Below are positions 55,462-63,659 of a stretch of 64,000 nucleotides of DNA, piece by piece (position 1 is the first letter of the stretch; each line of letters begins with the position of its first letter). Both the position numbers and the translations under genes were made by a program. The notes below the pieces were generated by a model, which was given only the letters and a program-made list of their open reading frames with translations, searched no databases and had not been told where the DNA came from. The DNA is from Cryobacterium ruanii (lineage in GTDB: Bacteria; Actinomycetota; Actinomycetes; Actinomycetales; Microbacteriaceae): contig NZ_SOHK01000012.1 of NCBI RefSeq assembly GCF_004404055.1, positions 234,454 through 298,453 of the forward strand. The letters are read 5' to 3'.

Positions 55462-56112
55462 CTAACCCGACCCGAACAGCCTCTCAAACACTACGCGCCC
55501 TCTCGGCTCAAAGTACTTAGCAGAGAGCGTCGAGAACACAATGAGGACGGCCATAAATAGGGCGAACTCGGGCCAGGCAGCCGGCCGATGACCGAGAAAA
55601 AGGGCGGGTGTGTAGAAAATACCCACCTGATAGATATAGATGCCGTAGCTCGCGTCACCGAGTGCGCGACCCACAGTCGTATAAAATATGGAACTCAGCA
55701 CGCCACCGCCCAACGCGGGGGTAACGATGCACAGCCGCCCGACGAGCGAAACGACAACGTGGACAATTGGGGTGTCTGGCTGGAACAATTACTTGGTTAG
55801 GAGCACCAGCAGGAATGCGGCGAGCTGGGCGCGAGAAGTTGAAATGCGACTCCACTCGGGGCCGCGCCAGGTACGGAAGTCCGACCCTGCCACGGCCGCT
55901 ATGAGGAATGGCCCTAGCCGAAGGACGGGCACCGACTCTAAGTGAAAACTGGGATGAAATATCAAAAGAACGGCAGTGCTACTGGCCGTGACGGCAAATG
56001 CAAGAGCGACCTGACGTTTGTGAGAGAACCGGACGATTATGGGGCCGGTTGTTGACGCCGACCCAAAACAGGGCCCATAGTGCCGGGCGGTTTCAAGTGG
56101 TCGTCGCAACAA
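55462..56112 (-). pseudogene. Acyltransferase-3 family protein, 5' truncated with in-frame stop
   Basis: The frame is continuous from 56112 to 55462 except for a TAA at 55789-55791 (LLVLLTK-stop-LFQPDTPIVHVV). Downstream the protein reads GRALGDASYGIYIYQVGIFY and ends EPRGRVVFERLF, the C-terminus of acyltransferase-3 enzymes that acylate polysaccharides. The N-terminal half, including the catalytic histidine, is missing; it is replaced at about 56107 by the IS30 element. I found no N-terminal half on the other side of that element. Confidence 0.75.
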
Positions 56113-56121
56113 TGCGGGTGG

Positions 56122-56575
56122 TCAAGTATTGATTAGTAGATCACGAAACCGCTCCGCGCGAGTCTCCCAGCCGAGGGTTTTGCGCGGCCGTGCGTTGAGT
56201 TCTTGGGCAACGTGCTCAGGGTCTTCGAGACCGTAGGCCGAGAGGTCGGTGCTCTTCGGGAAATACTGTCGGAGGAGTCCGTTGGTGTTCTCGTTCGCGC
56301 CGCGCTGCCAGGGACTGGCGGGGTCGCAGCAATACACCGGCGTATCCGCGGCCGTCGTGAAGGATTTGTGGGTGGCCATTTCTGAGCCTTGGTCCCAGGT
56401 CAGCGACCCCCGCAAGTGCGCCGGGAGAGTCTTGATCGTGGCCACAAGGCCGTCATGGACGGCTTCGGCGCTGTGGTTCTCGGGCAGGTGGACGAGCATC
56501 ACGTAGCGAGTGGTGCGTTCAACTAACGTCGCGATCGCGGACTGATTCAATGTCCCTGTGATGAGATCGCCCTCC
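56122..56575 (-). pseudogene. IS30 transposase, C-terminal part
   Basis: Begins within EGDLITGTLNQSAIATLVER, continues LTWDQGSEMATHKSF and ends NARPRKTLGWETRAERF. This carries the later catalytic residues of the IS30 DDE core (D in WDQGSEMA, E in the RGANENTNGLLRQYFPK segment). It joins the N-terminal part (58025-58627) once the IS110 insert is removed: ...NRAVPG, then (HW)EGDLITG. About five bases at the junction cannot be assigned. Confidence 0.88.
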
Positions 56576-56800
56576 TTACGATGTTGTGAGTGTCGGAGGC
56601 GGAGTAATGTTCCGGCAACCCTCGGGCGATGGGTATGGCTGAGGTCTCATTGCCGCCTGGACGGCTTACTGGGAATAGCCGCCCGTCGCCCGTGTGATGA
56701 CTCGACCGCTGATTGAGAATTGCGACATCGATCGCTGTGTAAGGACGTGCCGGCGCAGTTATCCGCAGGGACCATAACTCCACATTAGAAGGGACACTCT
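56576..56800 (+). ncRNA. Candidate bridge RNA region of the IS110 element
   Basis: IS110-group elements encode a structured bridge RNA in the noncoding left end, upstream of the recombinase; its two loops pair with target and donor DNA. This 225-base left end is noncoding, of the right length and in the right place. I did not fold it or identify the guide loops, so the call rests on position and family knowledge. Confidence 0.4.
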
Positions 56801-58024
56801 GTGCCAAAAATCTGGGCCGGCATCGACGCTGGCAAACGTGAACACCACTGCGTCGTCATCGACGAGGCAGGCAAAAAGCTCCTGTCCGAACGCGTCGAGA
56901 ACGACGAGAGCGTCCTGCTGGAACTCATCGCATCGGTCGCTGACCTAGCCGACGGCGAGCCTGTGACCTGGGCGACCGACCTCAACGCTGGCGGCGCCGC
57001 ACTGCTGATCAGCCTCCTCACCGCGCACGACAAACAGCTGCTCTATATTCCCGGCCGAATCATTCACCACGCCTCGGCGACCTACCGCGGTGACGGCAAA
57101 ACGGACGCCAAAGATGCGGCCATCATCGCTGACCAGGCCCGCATGCGCCGCGACCTTCAACCCGTGCGCGGTGGCGATCACACCAGCATCGACCTGCAGC
57201 TCCTCACCTCGTACCGCCACGACGTGATGTGCGATCGGGTGCGCACGATCAATCGCCTGCGCGCTGTGATGCTCGAGTACTTCCCAGCACTGGAGCGGGC
57301 TTTCGACTATTCCAAAAACAAGGCAGCACTCGTGCTCCTGTCCAGCTATCAAACCCCAGACGCGCTTCGCCGTCTTGGACGCACCCGACTCCAGGCCTGG
57401 CTGAAAGCGCGCGGCTGCCGCAACAGCGCCAACGTCGCCAACAAAGTTGTCGATGCCGCCGAGGCCCAACACACTAACCTCGCGACCCAACCGATGGGCG
57501 CCATGTTGGTCGCCCGCCTCGCCGCCCAACTCCAAAACATCGACCACACCCTGACCGAACTCGACACCCAGATCGCCAGCTTGTTCCAGCAACACGCTGA
57601 CGCTGAAATCATCATCAGCATGCCCGGCTTTGGCCCCCTACTCGGCGCGACATTCCTCGCCGCGACCGGGGGCACCATGGACGCGTTCGATTCCGCAGAC
57701 CGGCTCGCCACTGTCGCCGGCCTCGCGCCCGCCCCCAGGGACTCCGGCCGCATCAGCGGCAACCTGCACCGGCCCCGCCGCTTCAACCGCCGCTTGCTCC
57801 GAACCTGCTATCTCGCGGCGCTCTCGAGACTGAAGAACAGCCCCGCGTCACGGACCTTTTACCACCGCAAACGCCGTGAAGGCAAGAGCCACAAACAGGC
57901 CCTCCTTGCGCTCGCCCGCCGACGCATCAACGTCCTCTGGGTCATGCTCCGCGACCACACCACTTATCAGGAACGAGTCCCCCTCACGCTCACAACTACT
58001 GACAATGACATTGAGATTCCCAAA
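56576..58024 (+). mobile_element. IS110-family element inserted in IS30 transposase
   Basis: The limits are set by where IS30 coding sequence stops and resumes. It is 1449 bases long, has no obvious terminal inverted repeats, no target duplication and one recombinase gene, all as expected for IS110. A noncoding left end of about 225 bases precedes the gene. A related remnant at 52700-52840 shares the right end. Confidence 0.78.
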
Positions 58025-58087
58025 GCCCGGCACGGCGCGGTTCTCGATCTCGGGAGGGCGGTTGGAGATCATGACCATCGGATGTGA
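56801..58087 (+). CDS. IS110-family transposase (DEDD recombinase)
   Basis: 428 residues as read. N-terminal RuvC-like DEDD domain: GIDAGKREHHCVVID with the first Asp, and GKTDAKDAAIIADQ with the last acids. The C-terminal transposase_20 domain shows ISMPGFGPLLGATFLAATGG, DRLATVAGLAPAPRDSGRIS (catalytic Ser) and KRREGKSHKQALLALARR. The GTG/ATG region has AGAAGGG upstream. The native element ends near 58024 inside IEIPK, so the last 20 residues (ARHGAVLDLGRAVGDHDHRM) and the stop come from antisense IS30 sequence. It may still be active. Confidence 0.92.
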   Translation: MPKIWAGIDAGKREHHCVVIDEAGKKLLSERVENDESVLLELIASVADLADGEPVTWATDLNAGGAALLISLLTAHDKQLLYIPGRIIHHASATYRGDGKTDAKDAAIIADQARMRRDLQPVRGGDHTSIDLQLLTSYRHDVMCDRVRTINRLRAVMLEYFPALERAFDYSKNKAALVLLSSYQTPDALRRLGRTRLQAWLKARGCRNSANVANKVVDAAEAQHTNLATQPMGAMLVARLAAQLQNIDHTLTELDTQIASLFQQHADAEIIISMPGFGPLLGATFLAATGGTMDAFDSADRLATVAGLAPAPRDSGRISGNLHRPRRFNRRLLRTCYLAALSRLKNSPASRTFYHRKRREGKSHKQALLALARRRINVLWVMLRDHTTYQERVPLTLTTTDNDIEIPKARHGAVLDLGRAVGDHDHRM

Positions 58088-58627
58088 GAACCTGTTTCGT
58101 CGGGCTTGACCGGTGTTGTGGGATTTACGTCGTGCCCGCCCAGTGCGCAGCGCCGCCTGCACCTCCTTCTTCAGCCCACCTCGAGCCTGCACGTAGAGCG
58201 CCTGGTAGATCGTCTCCGGTGACACGCGCATCTCCTCATCGGTTGGATGTTCCTTGACCAAAGCGTGGCAGATCTGCTCCGGTGACCAGTGAAGGCGCAG
58301 TTTCTCCATCACGAAGTCGCGCAGCGGCTTCCGATACTTCAGCTTCGAGCCTTTGGGGCGGGGCCGCCGGCCGGCAGCGGTGCGATGTGCAGCGTAGGGC
58401 TCGTAGGTGCCCGGGTTCGAGCAGTTCCGGCGCAGTTCCCGGCTGATCGTCGATGGTGATCGCTGGAGGGCTCCGGCGATGAATCTGATCGATGCCCCCG
58501 TGGCCTTGAGATCGCGTATGCGTTCTCTCTCGGTCAGCGACAGGAAGCGCGGATCGAGCTGTTGGTCGATGGCCGCTAGGCGCGTGCGCCGGCTGTTAAG
58601 TGTGGTCACATCCTTGTTGTAACCCAT
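58025..58627 (-). pseudogene. IS30 transposase, N-terminal part
   Basis: Reads FLSLTERERIRDLKATGASI, RFIAGALQRSPSTISRELRRN (IS30 HTH) and SPEQICHALVKEHPTDEEMR VSPETIYQALY, then MVMISNRPPEIENRAVPG. After Gly of PG the frame passes into IS110 antisense and continues to 57848 as a meaningless tail. The first start codon gives MGYNKDVTT. Together with 56122-56575 this makes a complete transposase of about 353 residues, interrupted just before the HWEGD of the catalytic core. Confidence 0.88.
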
Positions 58628-58723
58628 GATGCGGCCATCTTGGTCGAGGCGGAGCCCATTTGTTGTCCGGCGCGTTATTTGACGGTGGCGGCGTCATCTT
58701 CGGTGACGATGCCCGGATCTGAA

Positions 58724-58754
58724 AAAGCCCCGCCGGAGAATCCGGCGGGGCTTT
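58724..58754. terminator. Strong bidirectional intrinsic terminator
   Basis: AAAGCCCCGCCGGA (58724-58737) and TCCGGCGGGGCTTT (58741-58754) form a perfect 14-base-pair stem with a GAA loop, flanked by A and T runs. It lies downstream of the minus-strand gene ending at 58797 and can end transcription from both sides, insulating it from the IS30 element. Confidence 0.92.
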
Positions 58755-58796
58755 CATCGTCATGGTGACGTGGTGGTCGTCACTCGTGACGCGGGT

Positions 58797-60203
58797 TTAC
58801 TCGCTGTTTTCGGTGATTGCCGATTGTGCGGCGGCCGCCAGGTCGACTATCGCTTTGTCGGCAGCGTAGGTGGCGATCAAAGCGGCGACCGCGAGGTTGT
58901 TCACGGCTCGCGGGTAACCGCGGGAGGCGAGGTGAATGGCTTGGATCGCGTCGTCGGAAAAGAGCGGGTCTGACCGGCCCGCGAATTTGAGGTGTTGCCG
59001 GATGTAGTCGCTCGTGTCGGCTGCATTCATCCCGGTGATTGTGTAGCGGGTGGAGATGCGTTGATCCAGCGCCGAGAGCACCGCGAGTTTCAGGCGGCGC
59101 CGGAGGGTGGGTTGGCCGATGAGGAGCATCGCGAAGTGCGATCCGGTGTCCATGTCACTGTTGGAGAGCATGCGGAGCGCTTCCAGATCGGTGTTGGTGA
59201 GCAGGTGCGCTTCGTCGATGACGACGCCGGGTAGGCCGGCGCGTTCGTCGAGTTCCCCCGCGGGGAGCGTCGCGGTTTGCGAGGCGAGCACTCCGGAGAA
59301 GAACGCCGGGGTTCTACCGAGCGCGGTAACGATGCGGGTATGAATTCCACGCATCGTGATCGTCGGATCGGGGATGTAGATGACCTGGTGCCGCGACGGT
59401 TCGAGGCCCGCGAGGGCGGCCCGAACGGCGACCGTTTTCCCGGCGCCGACCTCGCCACTGATCACGCCGAGTTGGCGTTGGCTGACGCACCAATCAATGC
59501 GGGCCATTGCGCAAGCCGTCTCGACGGGGTCGGCGCCGTAACGACGGACCAAACCCAGCAGCCGGTAAACGGCCCGCATGCGCGCCCACGGCCGTGGGTC
59601 ATCGAGGATCTGGGCTGCATAAGCGCCGATGCTTGGGCCGTGGCCCGCAGCCTTCACGACGAGGAGATCGAGGTCTTGGAGCGCATATCCTGCCTTGCCT
59701 GTGGGGATGTCGGCCGGGTCGGTGGACCGCCCGCCGGGCTCCTGCCGCGGGTGGATCCGCACCAGCTTGCCGCTGTCATAAAGCTTGACGAGAGCTCGGT
59801 CGGCGCGGGCGTCGAGGTCCCGGCCGAGGTAGCTGCCCGGCACCGAATACAACGCCTTCCCCACCTCGACGTGCAGGTCACGATGCACCTTCACCCGGTT
59901 GAACACCGGCACGTCATAGACCGGCGGGACCGGCAGCAAGACCTGTGCCTCGGCCTGGGCGAACAACTCAGCGGGGCGGGCCTGGGTGCTGCCATGGATC
60001 CGCATCCCCGCCCGATCAGCGCACCACCGGGTGACGGCGTCCTGGACTTGTTCGAGGGTGGCGAAGGTCTCTCCGGCCCAGAAATTGCCGCGCACGTATT
60101 GCACCGCCCGCTCGACCTTGGGTTTGTCCTTAGGTGCCCTCACGCGGGCAGGGTCGGTGACGAACCCGGCGTGCTGGGCGTAGTCGAGCAGCCCTGACGA
60201 CAA
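58797..60203 (-). CDS. Chimeric IS21-type IstA C-terminal part fused to ExeA-type AAA ATPase
   Basis: 468 residues as an ORF. Residues 1 to about 235 are the C-terminal half of an IstA-type transposase (VRAPKDKPKVERAVQYVRGNFWAGE, then the mu-C-like beta domain). From about residue 238 it is an ExeA/TniB-like AAA ATPase: DWCVSQRQLGVISGEVGAGKTVAVRA (Walker A), LPGVVIDEAHLL (Walker B) and SALDQRISTRYTI. The usual ExeA N-terminus (about 35 residues) is absent and the join is at ACAMARIDWCV. An in-frame deletion between neighbouring transposase and ATPase genes is the simplest explanation. The 5' half of IstA is in another frame, see 60242-60895. Confidence 0.8.
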   Translation of the reverse strand: MSSGLLDYAQHAGFVTDPARVRAPKDKPKVERAVQYVRGNFWAGETFATLEQVQDAVTRWCADRAGMRIHGSTQARPAELFAQAEAQVLLPVPPVYDVPVFNRVKVHRDLHVEVGKALYSVPGSYLGRDLDARADRALVKLYDSGKLVRIHPRQEPGGRSTDPADIPTGKAGYALQDLDLLVVKAAGHGPSIGAYAAQILDDPRPWARMRAVYRLLGLVRRYGADPVETACAMARIDWCVSQRQLGVISGEVGAGKTVAVRAALAGLEPSRHQVIYIPDPTITMRGIHTRIVTALGRTPAFFSGVLASQTATLPAGELDERAGLPGVVIDEAHLLTNTDLEALRMLSNSDMDTGSHFAMLLIGQPTLRRRLKLAVLSALDQRISTRYTITGMNAADTSDYIRQHLKFAGRSDPLFSDDAIQAIHLASRGYPRAVNNLAVAALIATYAADKAIVDLAAAAQSAITENSE

Positions 60204-60241
60204 CTTCGGGTTGACCGCGTCAGCAGCGGTGACGACGGGTT

Positions 60242-60895
60242 TCAGATTATCGGGGATGAGGACCTTAAATACCCGTTAAAGAAGGCCCACGCTGCTTCGT
60301 ACCCGGCGATCACCGCGGCGAGGGTCTGCGAGTAAGACAGCCAGACGAACATGTGACGTGAGTACGCGGCGGTGAAAATCAGCGCGTGCACGCGCCGGCG
60401 TTTCCCCGTGTCCGCGTCGGTGATGAACCCCATCTGACCGAAGTCGAGCTGCAACTCCGAGCCCGGCTCGCCAGCGTTGACGCGGACCGTGACGTCGCGG
60501 CGCCGATACCCGCAGCGTTCTGTCGCGAAGCGATGCAACGTCCGATACGGCACCATGCAGCCCGACCGGGCAAGCAGCTCCTCGATCTTCACGATCGAGA
60601 GCGCCAGATGGTCACGGCCATCACCAGCGACCCAGACCTTGATCTGCGCCTCGCGCTCCAGTAATGCCTCCCAGGCGCTGCCGTGGCCGTTGGGCCGGGC
60701 TGGTCGCACCGCGGCGATGACCGCACCGACGATCTCGTCCGTTAGCGCCGTGACACTGTCCGATCGCTCCAACCCCGCCTCTTGCGCCGCGAGCACATAG
60801 CGCCGCGCGGTCTTGCGATCCACGCCGGCACGCTCGGCGACGACGCGCAGCCCGACCCCGTCCAGCCACCCCCCGCAGAACTTCCCTGATCCCAT
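60242..60895 (-). pseudogene. IstA-type transposase, N-terminal half (frameshifted)
   Basis: 217 residues: HTH (GVGLRVVAERAGVDRKTARR), then VAGDGRDHLALSIVKIEELL and the first catalytic segment GSELQLDFGQMGFITDADTG, ending YEAAWAFFNGYLRSSSPII. Near 60270 one base is missing; in the next frame the expected VFKVLIPDNLKPVVTAADAV follows and leads into the chimeric gene at 60203. So one base change split the gene in two. The start upstream of MGSGKF is not certain. Confidence 0.82.
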
Positions 60896-61001
60896 TCACA
60901 CTGACCTCCCTGAATCCCATAGCCGATGACTCCTCCACGTCGAGAAACGCTGACGCGATGATCAAACAGCTGCGCGAAGAACCCACCGGCACGACTCGCC
61001 G

Positions 61002-61070
61002 GGTGGTCCCATAACTGGCTATTCAGGTGGTCCCATGAACCTTGCAGAAAACCGCCTACGGTGGTCCCAT
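61002..61070. repeat. Three direct repeats at the IS21-type element end
   Basis: GGTGGTCCCAT occurs at 61002-61012, 61026-61036 and 61060-61070, spaced 24 and 34 bases. IS21-family ends carry such multiple transposase-binding repeats. They lie 100-180 bases upstream of the IstA start and mark the right end of this element, close to 61075. The segment from there to the glycosyltransferase end at 61296 shows no gene. Confidence 0.78.
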
Positions 61071-61295
61071 ATTCATGGCAAGCGGCATCCGCGCCCCAAC
61101 CACCTTTGCGAGGTTGCTGCGCCCTTCCCTCGGTCAGTCGCCAGAACGTTGCCTGGTTTAGGTGAACCTCGTTCTGGCTTAAATTGTCGAGCTGGACGGC
61201 GCGGTGAGGGGATGCGGAAGCATGTGGTCGACAGCTTTTGTCGATGTCCTAAATCCAGACTCCGGCCTCTGGTGCGCCCGAGGCGTCGAGATCTG

Positions 61296-62492
61296 TTATG
61301 GCCGGAACCGCTTAGGATTGACCCTCTTTCGATCGATCGCCGCCGAAAACAACCAGACGTTCCGCGCCTTTCGCTTTCGAATATTTTGCTCAGCAGCTTG
61401 TTCAAGCAATTCGGCCCACATATTACCGACGACGGGCCAAGCGAAGGTTGATGAAAATAGCTCTCTACCGAGTCGGGTGACTCCCGCCCGCGCTTCCGCG
61501 TTCGTGGCCAGCTGGAGGACGAGCTCAGCAAATGCGTCGGGGTCTCCCGACGGAGACATGGCCACCCCTCCGCCGCAAAACAGGTCCAGGTCCGTATCCC
61601 TGCCAGCCGTCGTCGCAACAGCGGCCCCGACGGCGAGGGCGGAGATGACCGAACTGCGACGACTGGAAACCCCATCCGCCAACGGTAGGACAAAGACGTC
61701 ACCGGCAGCCAACAGCTGGTAAGCGTCCTCGGAGCTGACATATCCGAGATGGGTAACTAAAGGGTGCACGACATCGAGGCGGCCAGCAATGAAGAGACGA
61801 GCATTCACACCACCCGCAGCAAGAGTGTCGAGCACAGCTGATAGTTGGGTGACTGCCTGTGTCGGGTGCCCCAAGCCGAACGATGTCATTAGGAACGTGC
61901 CGTCCGCTACGCCGTGGCGGCGCCGCCAGTCTGGGTCTGGCGCATGGGCGGGGACCGTTGGGCCAATTTGGATGAGCTTCACGCGTTCAGTCCACGGCCA
62001 TAGGAAGCGCTTCAACTCGCCCTGGCGCCGCTTTATCGTGACCACGAAGGCTTCTGCGGAAGACGCCAAAATGACGGCAGCGAAGCGCTGACTGAGATGC
62101 CAAGGTATACGTTTGGCGGACTCAGTCCACGCGCCATACACCTCATGAGCATTTACAACCATTGGCACCGAAATCGATCGGGCGAGCCTCCGTAGCAAGA
62201 GTGCGACGGCAAGCCCGCCGCCCCTTTCGCTGTACGCGTGGGGCACGTATTGGACAACTAGCGCGTCCGGCCGCGAACCTTTCACGAGCCCGATCAGCTC
62301 ACTGGCTCCGGATACATCCCAGCGTCTATTGAAATGCGCAGTCGCTATGCCCTCATAAGCGACTTTCGGCGTGGATGTGATGACTGTGAGGTCATGCCCG
62401 AGATTCTGCATTGCACGACACCACTCGAGGGTGTAATCTGCAACGCCCCCAAGGGCTGGAGGGAAGTGCGAACTGATAACGGTAATCCTCAC
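61296..62492 (-). CDS. Glycosyltransferase family 4 (third)
   Basis: 398 residues from GTG 62492 (VRITVISSHFPPALGGVADY); an upstream ATG would add four residues. GT-B fold with ALGGVADYTLEWCRAM at the N-terminus and LTHLGYVSSEDAYQLLAAGD and FVLPLADGVSSRRSSVISAL in the C-terminal half. The E-x7-E motif is not standard (SSRRSSVISALAVGAA), so activity or donor may differ. It is followed closely by the fourth glycosyltransferase upstream on the same strand, and both end next to the IS21-type element. Confidence 0.82.
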   Translation of the reverse strand: MRITVISSHFPPALGGVADYTLEWCRAMQNLGHDLTVITSTPKVAYEGIATAHFNRRWDVSGASELIGLVKGSRPDALVVQYVPHAYSERGGGLAVALLLRRLARSISVPMVVNAHEVYGAWTESAKRIPWHLSQRFAAVILASSAEAFVVTIKRRQGELKRFLWPWTERVKLIQIGPTVPAHAPDPDWRRRHGVADGTFLMTSFGLGHPTQAVTQLSAVLDTLAAGGVNARLFIAGRLDVVHPLVTHLGYVSSEDAYQLLAAGDVFVLPLADGVSSRRSSVISALAVGAAVATTAGRDTDLDLFCGGGVAMSPSGDPDAFAELVLQLATNAEARAGVTRLGRELFSSTFAWPVVGNMWAELLEQAAEQNIRKRKARNVWLFSAAIDRKRVNPKRFRP

Positions 62493-62576
62493 GATATTGC
62501 ACACGCTTCTGTAGACTTTCGCATGCGCTCGCAGATTGCCTTCATTGGCCAGGGTACGTCATTTCTCTGAAGCATT

Positions 62577-63659
62577 TCAAAGGTTCTGCTTGTTGACCAC
62601 ACGCACCAACAGCTCGGCCCACTGCTCTCCCACTACTGACCATCGGAACCGTTGGGAGACCTCCCGAGCAGCGCTTCCATGCGCCGTCGCGGAGTCGGTA
62701 TTCTGGAGATAGCCAGCCAAGGCATTGGCCGCAGCCTCGTAATCGCCATGTTCAAAAAGTACCCCGTTTTCGGGATTGACTACGTCCGGTGCAATACCGA
62801 CCCTTGTAGACACCAGCGGAACGCCGGCCGCCGTAGTCTCGATAATTGCGCGCCCAAAACCTTCGAAGGTGCTCGTGAACAAACCGACGTGTGCGTCGCT
62901 CAGTGCGTCACGCACCTCGTCTCTGTTAGCTCGCGGGGTGACCGTTATGGCGGCGCGATCAGCCGCAGCGAAGTGGCTCAAGACGTCTCCGGGAGCTGCT
63001 CCTGTTCCTAGGAGGTGCAATCGAGCGTCCGGCATTAGGCGACGGAGTTCCGAAAATATCATGGGCAGGGTCGCGATGCCCTTTCGCGGAACCCAGCTGC
63101 CGATCCAAAGCACGGTCGGCGCTTTGGCCTGGCACCGAGGAATGTCAAAGAACGCATCGTCGACCGCATTGGGAATGACTAGTACTCGCTCGGGCAGCGC
63201 ACCATAGTGTTCAATCGCGTAGTGAACTTGCTCGTTAGTCTGCACGACGAGGGCGTCAGCGCGACGCGAGCTGAAAGCAACGGCGGGCTCTCGAATATAC
63301 CGGTGGCCTCGACCAAACGCATTCGGGAGTCCATGAGTCACGCTCGCTTCTCGCATCTGATGTTCGAGGCCGTGGGAGTGGACGATAAGGGGCAAGCGTG
63401 GGTGCAATGCCGCGACGAGTGCTCCATCCCCAGAGGAGATGATCGCAGCATCGGGGCGTTCTCGAAGCGAAGCGGCGAGCAGTCGCACGTACGTCAGCTG
63501 ACGTTCCAATCGGCCGTTCACGTTCGCATGGGCGAACCCATAAACGGGTGACCAGTCACGCGCTCTTAGTTCTCTTCCGATTTCGAGCACGGTGCCGGCC
63601 ATTCCAGCATTGGCATCCTCGATCCCGTTGCACCCAAGTAGTACTTTTCCTCGTGTCAT
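62577..63659 (-). CDS. Glycosyltransferase family 4 (fourth)
   Basis: 360 residues from ATG 63659 (MTRGKVLLGCNGIEDANAGM). The donor-binding half shows TVLWIGSWVPRKGIATLPMIF, LHLLGTGAAPGDVLSHF and FTSTFEGFGRAIIETTAAGV, the classic GT4 E-x7-E. VIPNAVDDAFFDIP fits. The tail RFRWSVVGEQWAELLVRVV resembles that of the third glycosyltransferase (FAWPVVGNMWAELLEQA), suggesting an old common ancestor. The pair is likely cotranscribed for surface-glycan synthesis. Confidence 0.88.
   Translation of the reverse strand: MTRGKVLLGCNGIEDANAGMAGTVLEIGRELRARDWSPVYGFAHANVNGRLERQLTYVRLLAASLRERPDAAIISSGDGALVAALHPRLPLIVHSHGLEHQMREASVTHGLPNAFGRGHRYIREPAVAFSSRRADALVVQTNEQVHYAIEHYGALPERVLVIPNAVDDAFFDIPRCQAKAPTVLWIGSWVPRKGIATLPMIFSELRRLMPDARLHLLGTGAAPGDVLSHFAAADRAAITVTPRANRDEVRDALSDAHVGLFTSTFEGFGRAIIETTAAGVPLVSTRVGIAPDVVNPENGVLFEHGDYEAAANALAGYLQNTDSATAHGSAAREVSQRFRWSVVGEQWAELLVRVVNKQNL

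Larger units (their letters stand above)
56107..58664. mobile_element. IS30-family element interrupted by an IS110 element
   Basis: Ends are approximate, from an imperfect inverted repeat: CAACAATGCGGG at the left (about 56107) and the reverse complement of CAACAAATGGGC at the right (near 58653-58664). The transposase is on the minus strand, split by a 1.45-kb IS110 element. Without the insert the element would be about 1.1 kb, normal for IS30. Confidence 0.65.

Noticed and set aside
59277..60197. 306-residue plus-strand frame opposite the chimeric transposase-ATPase
   Set aside because: Antisense shadow without recognisable motifs.
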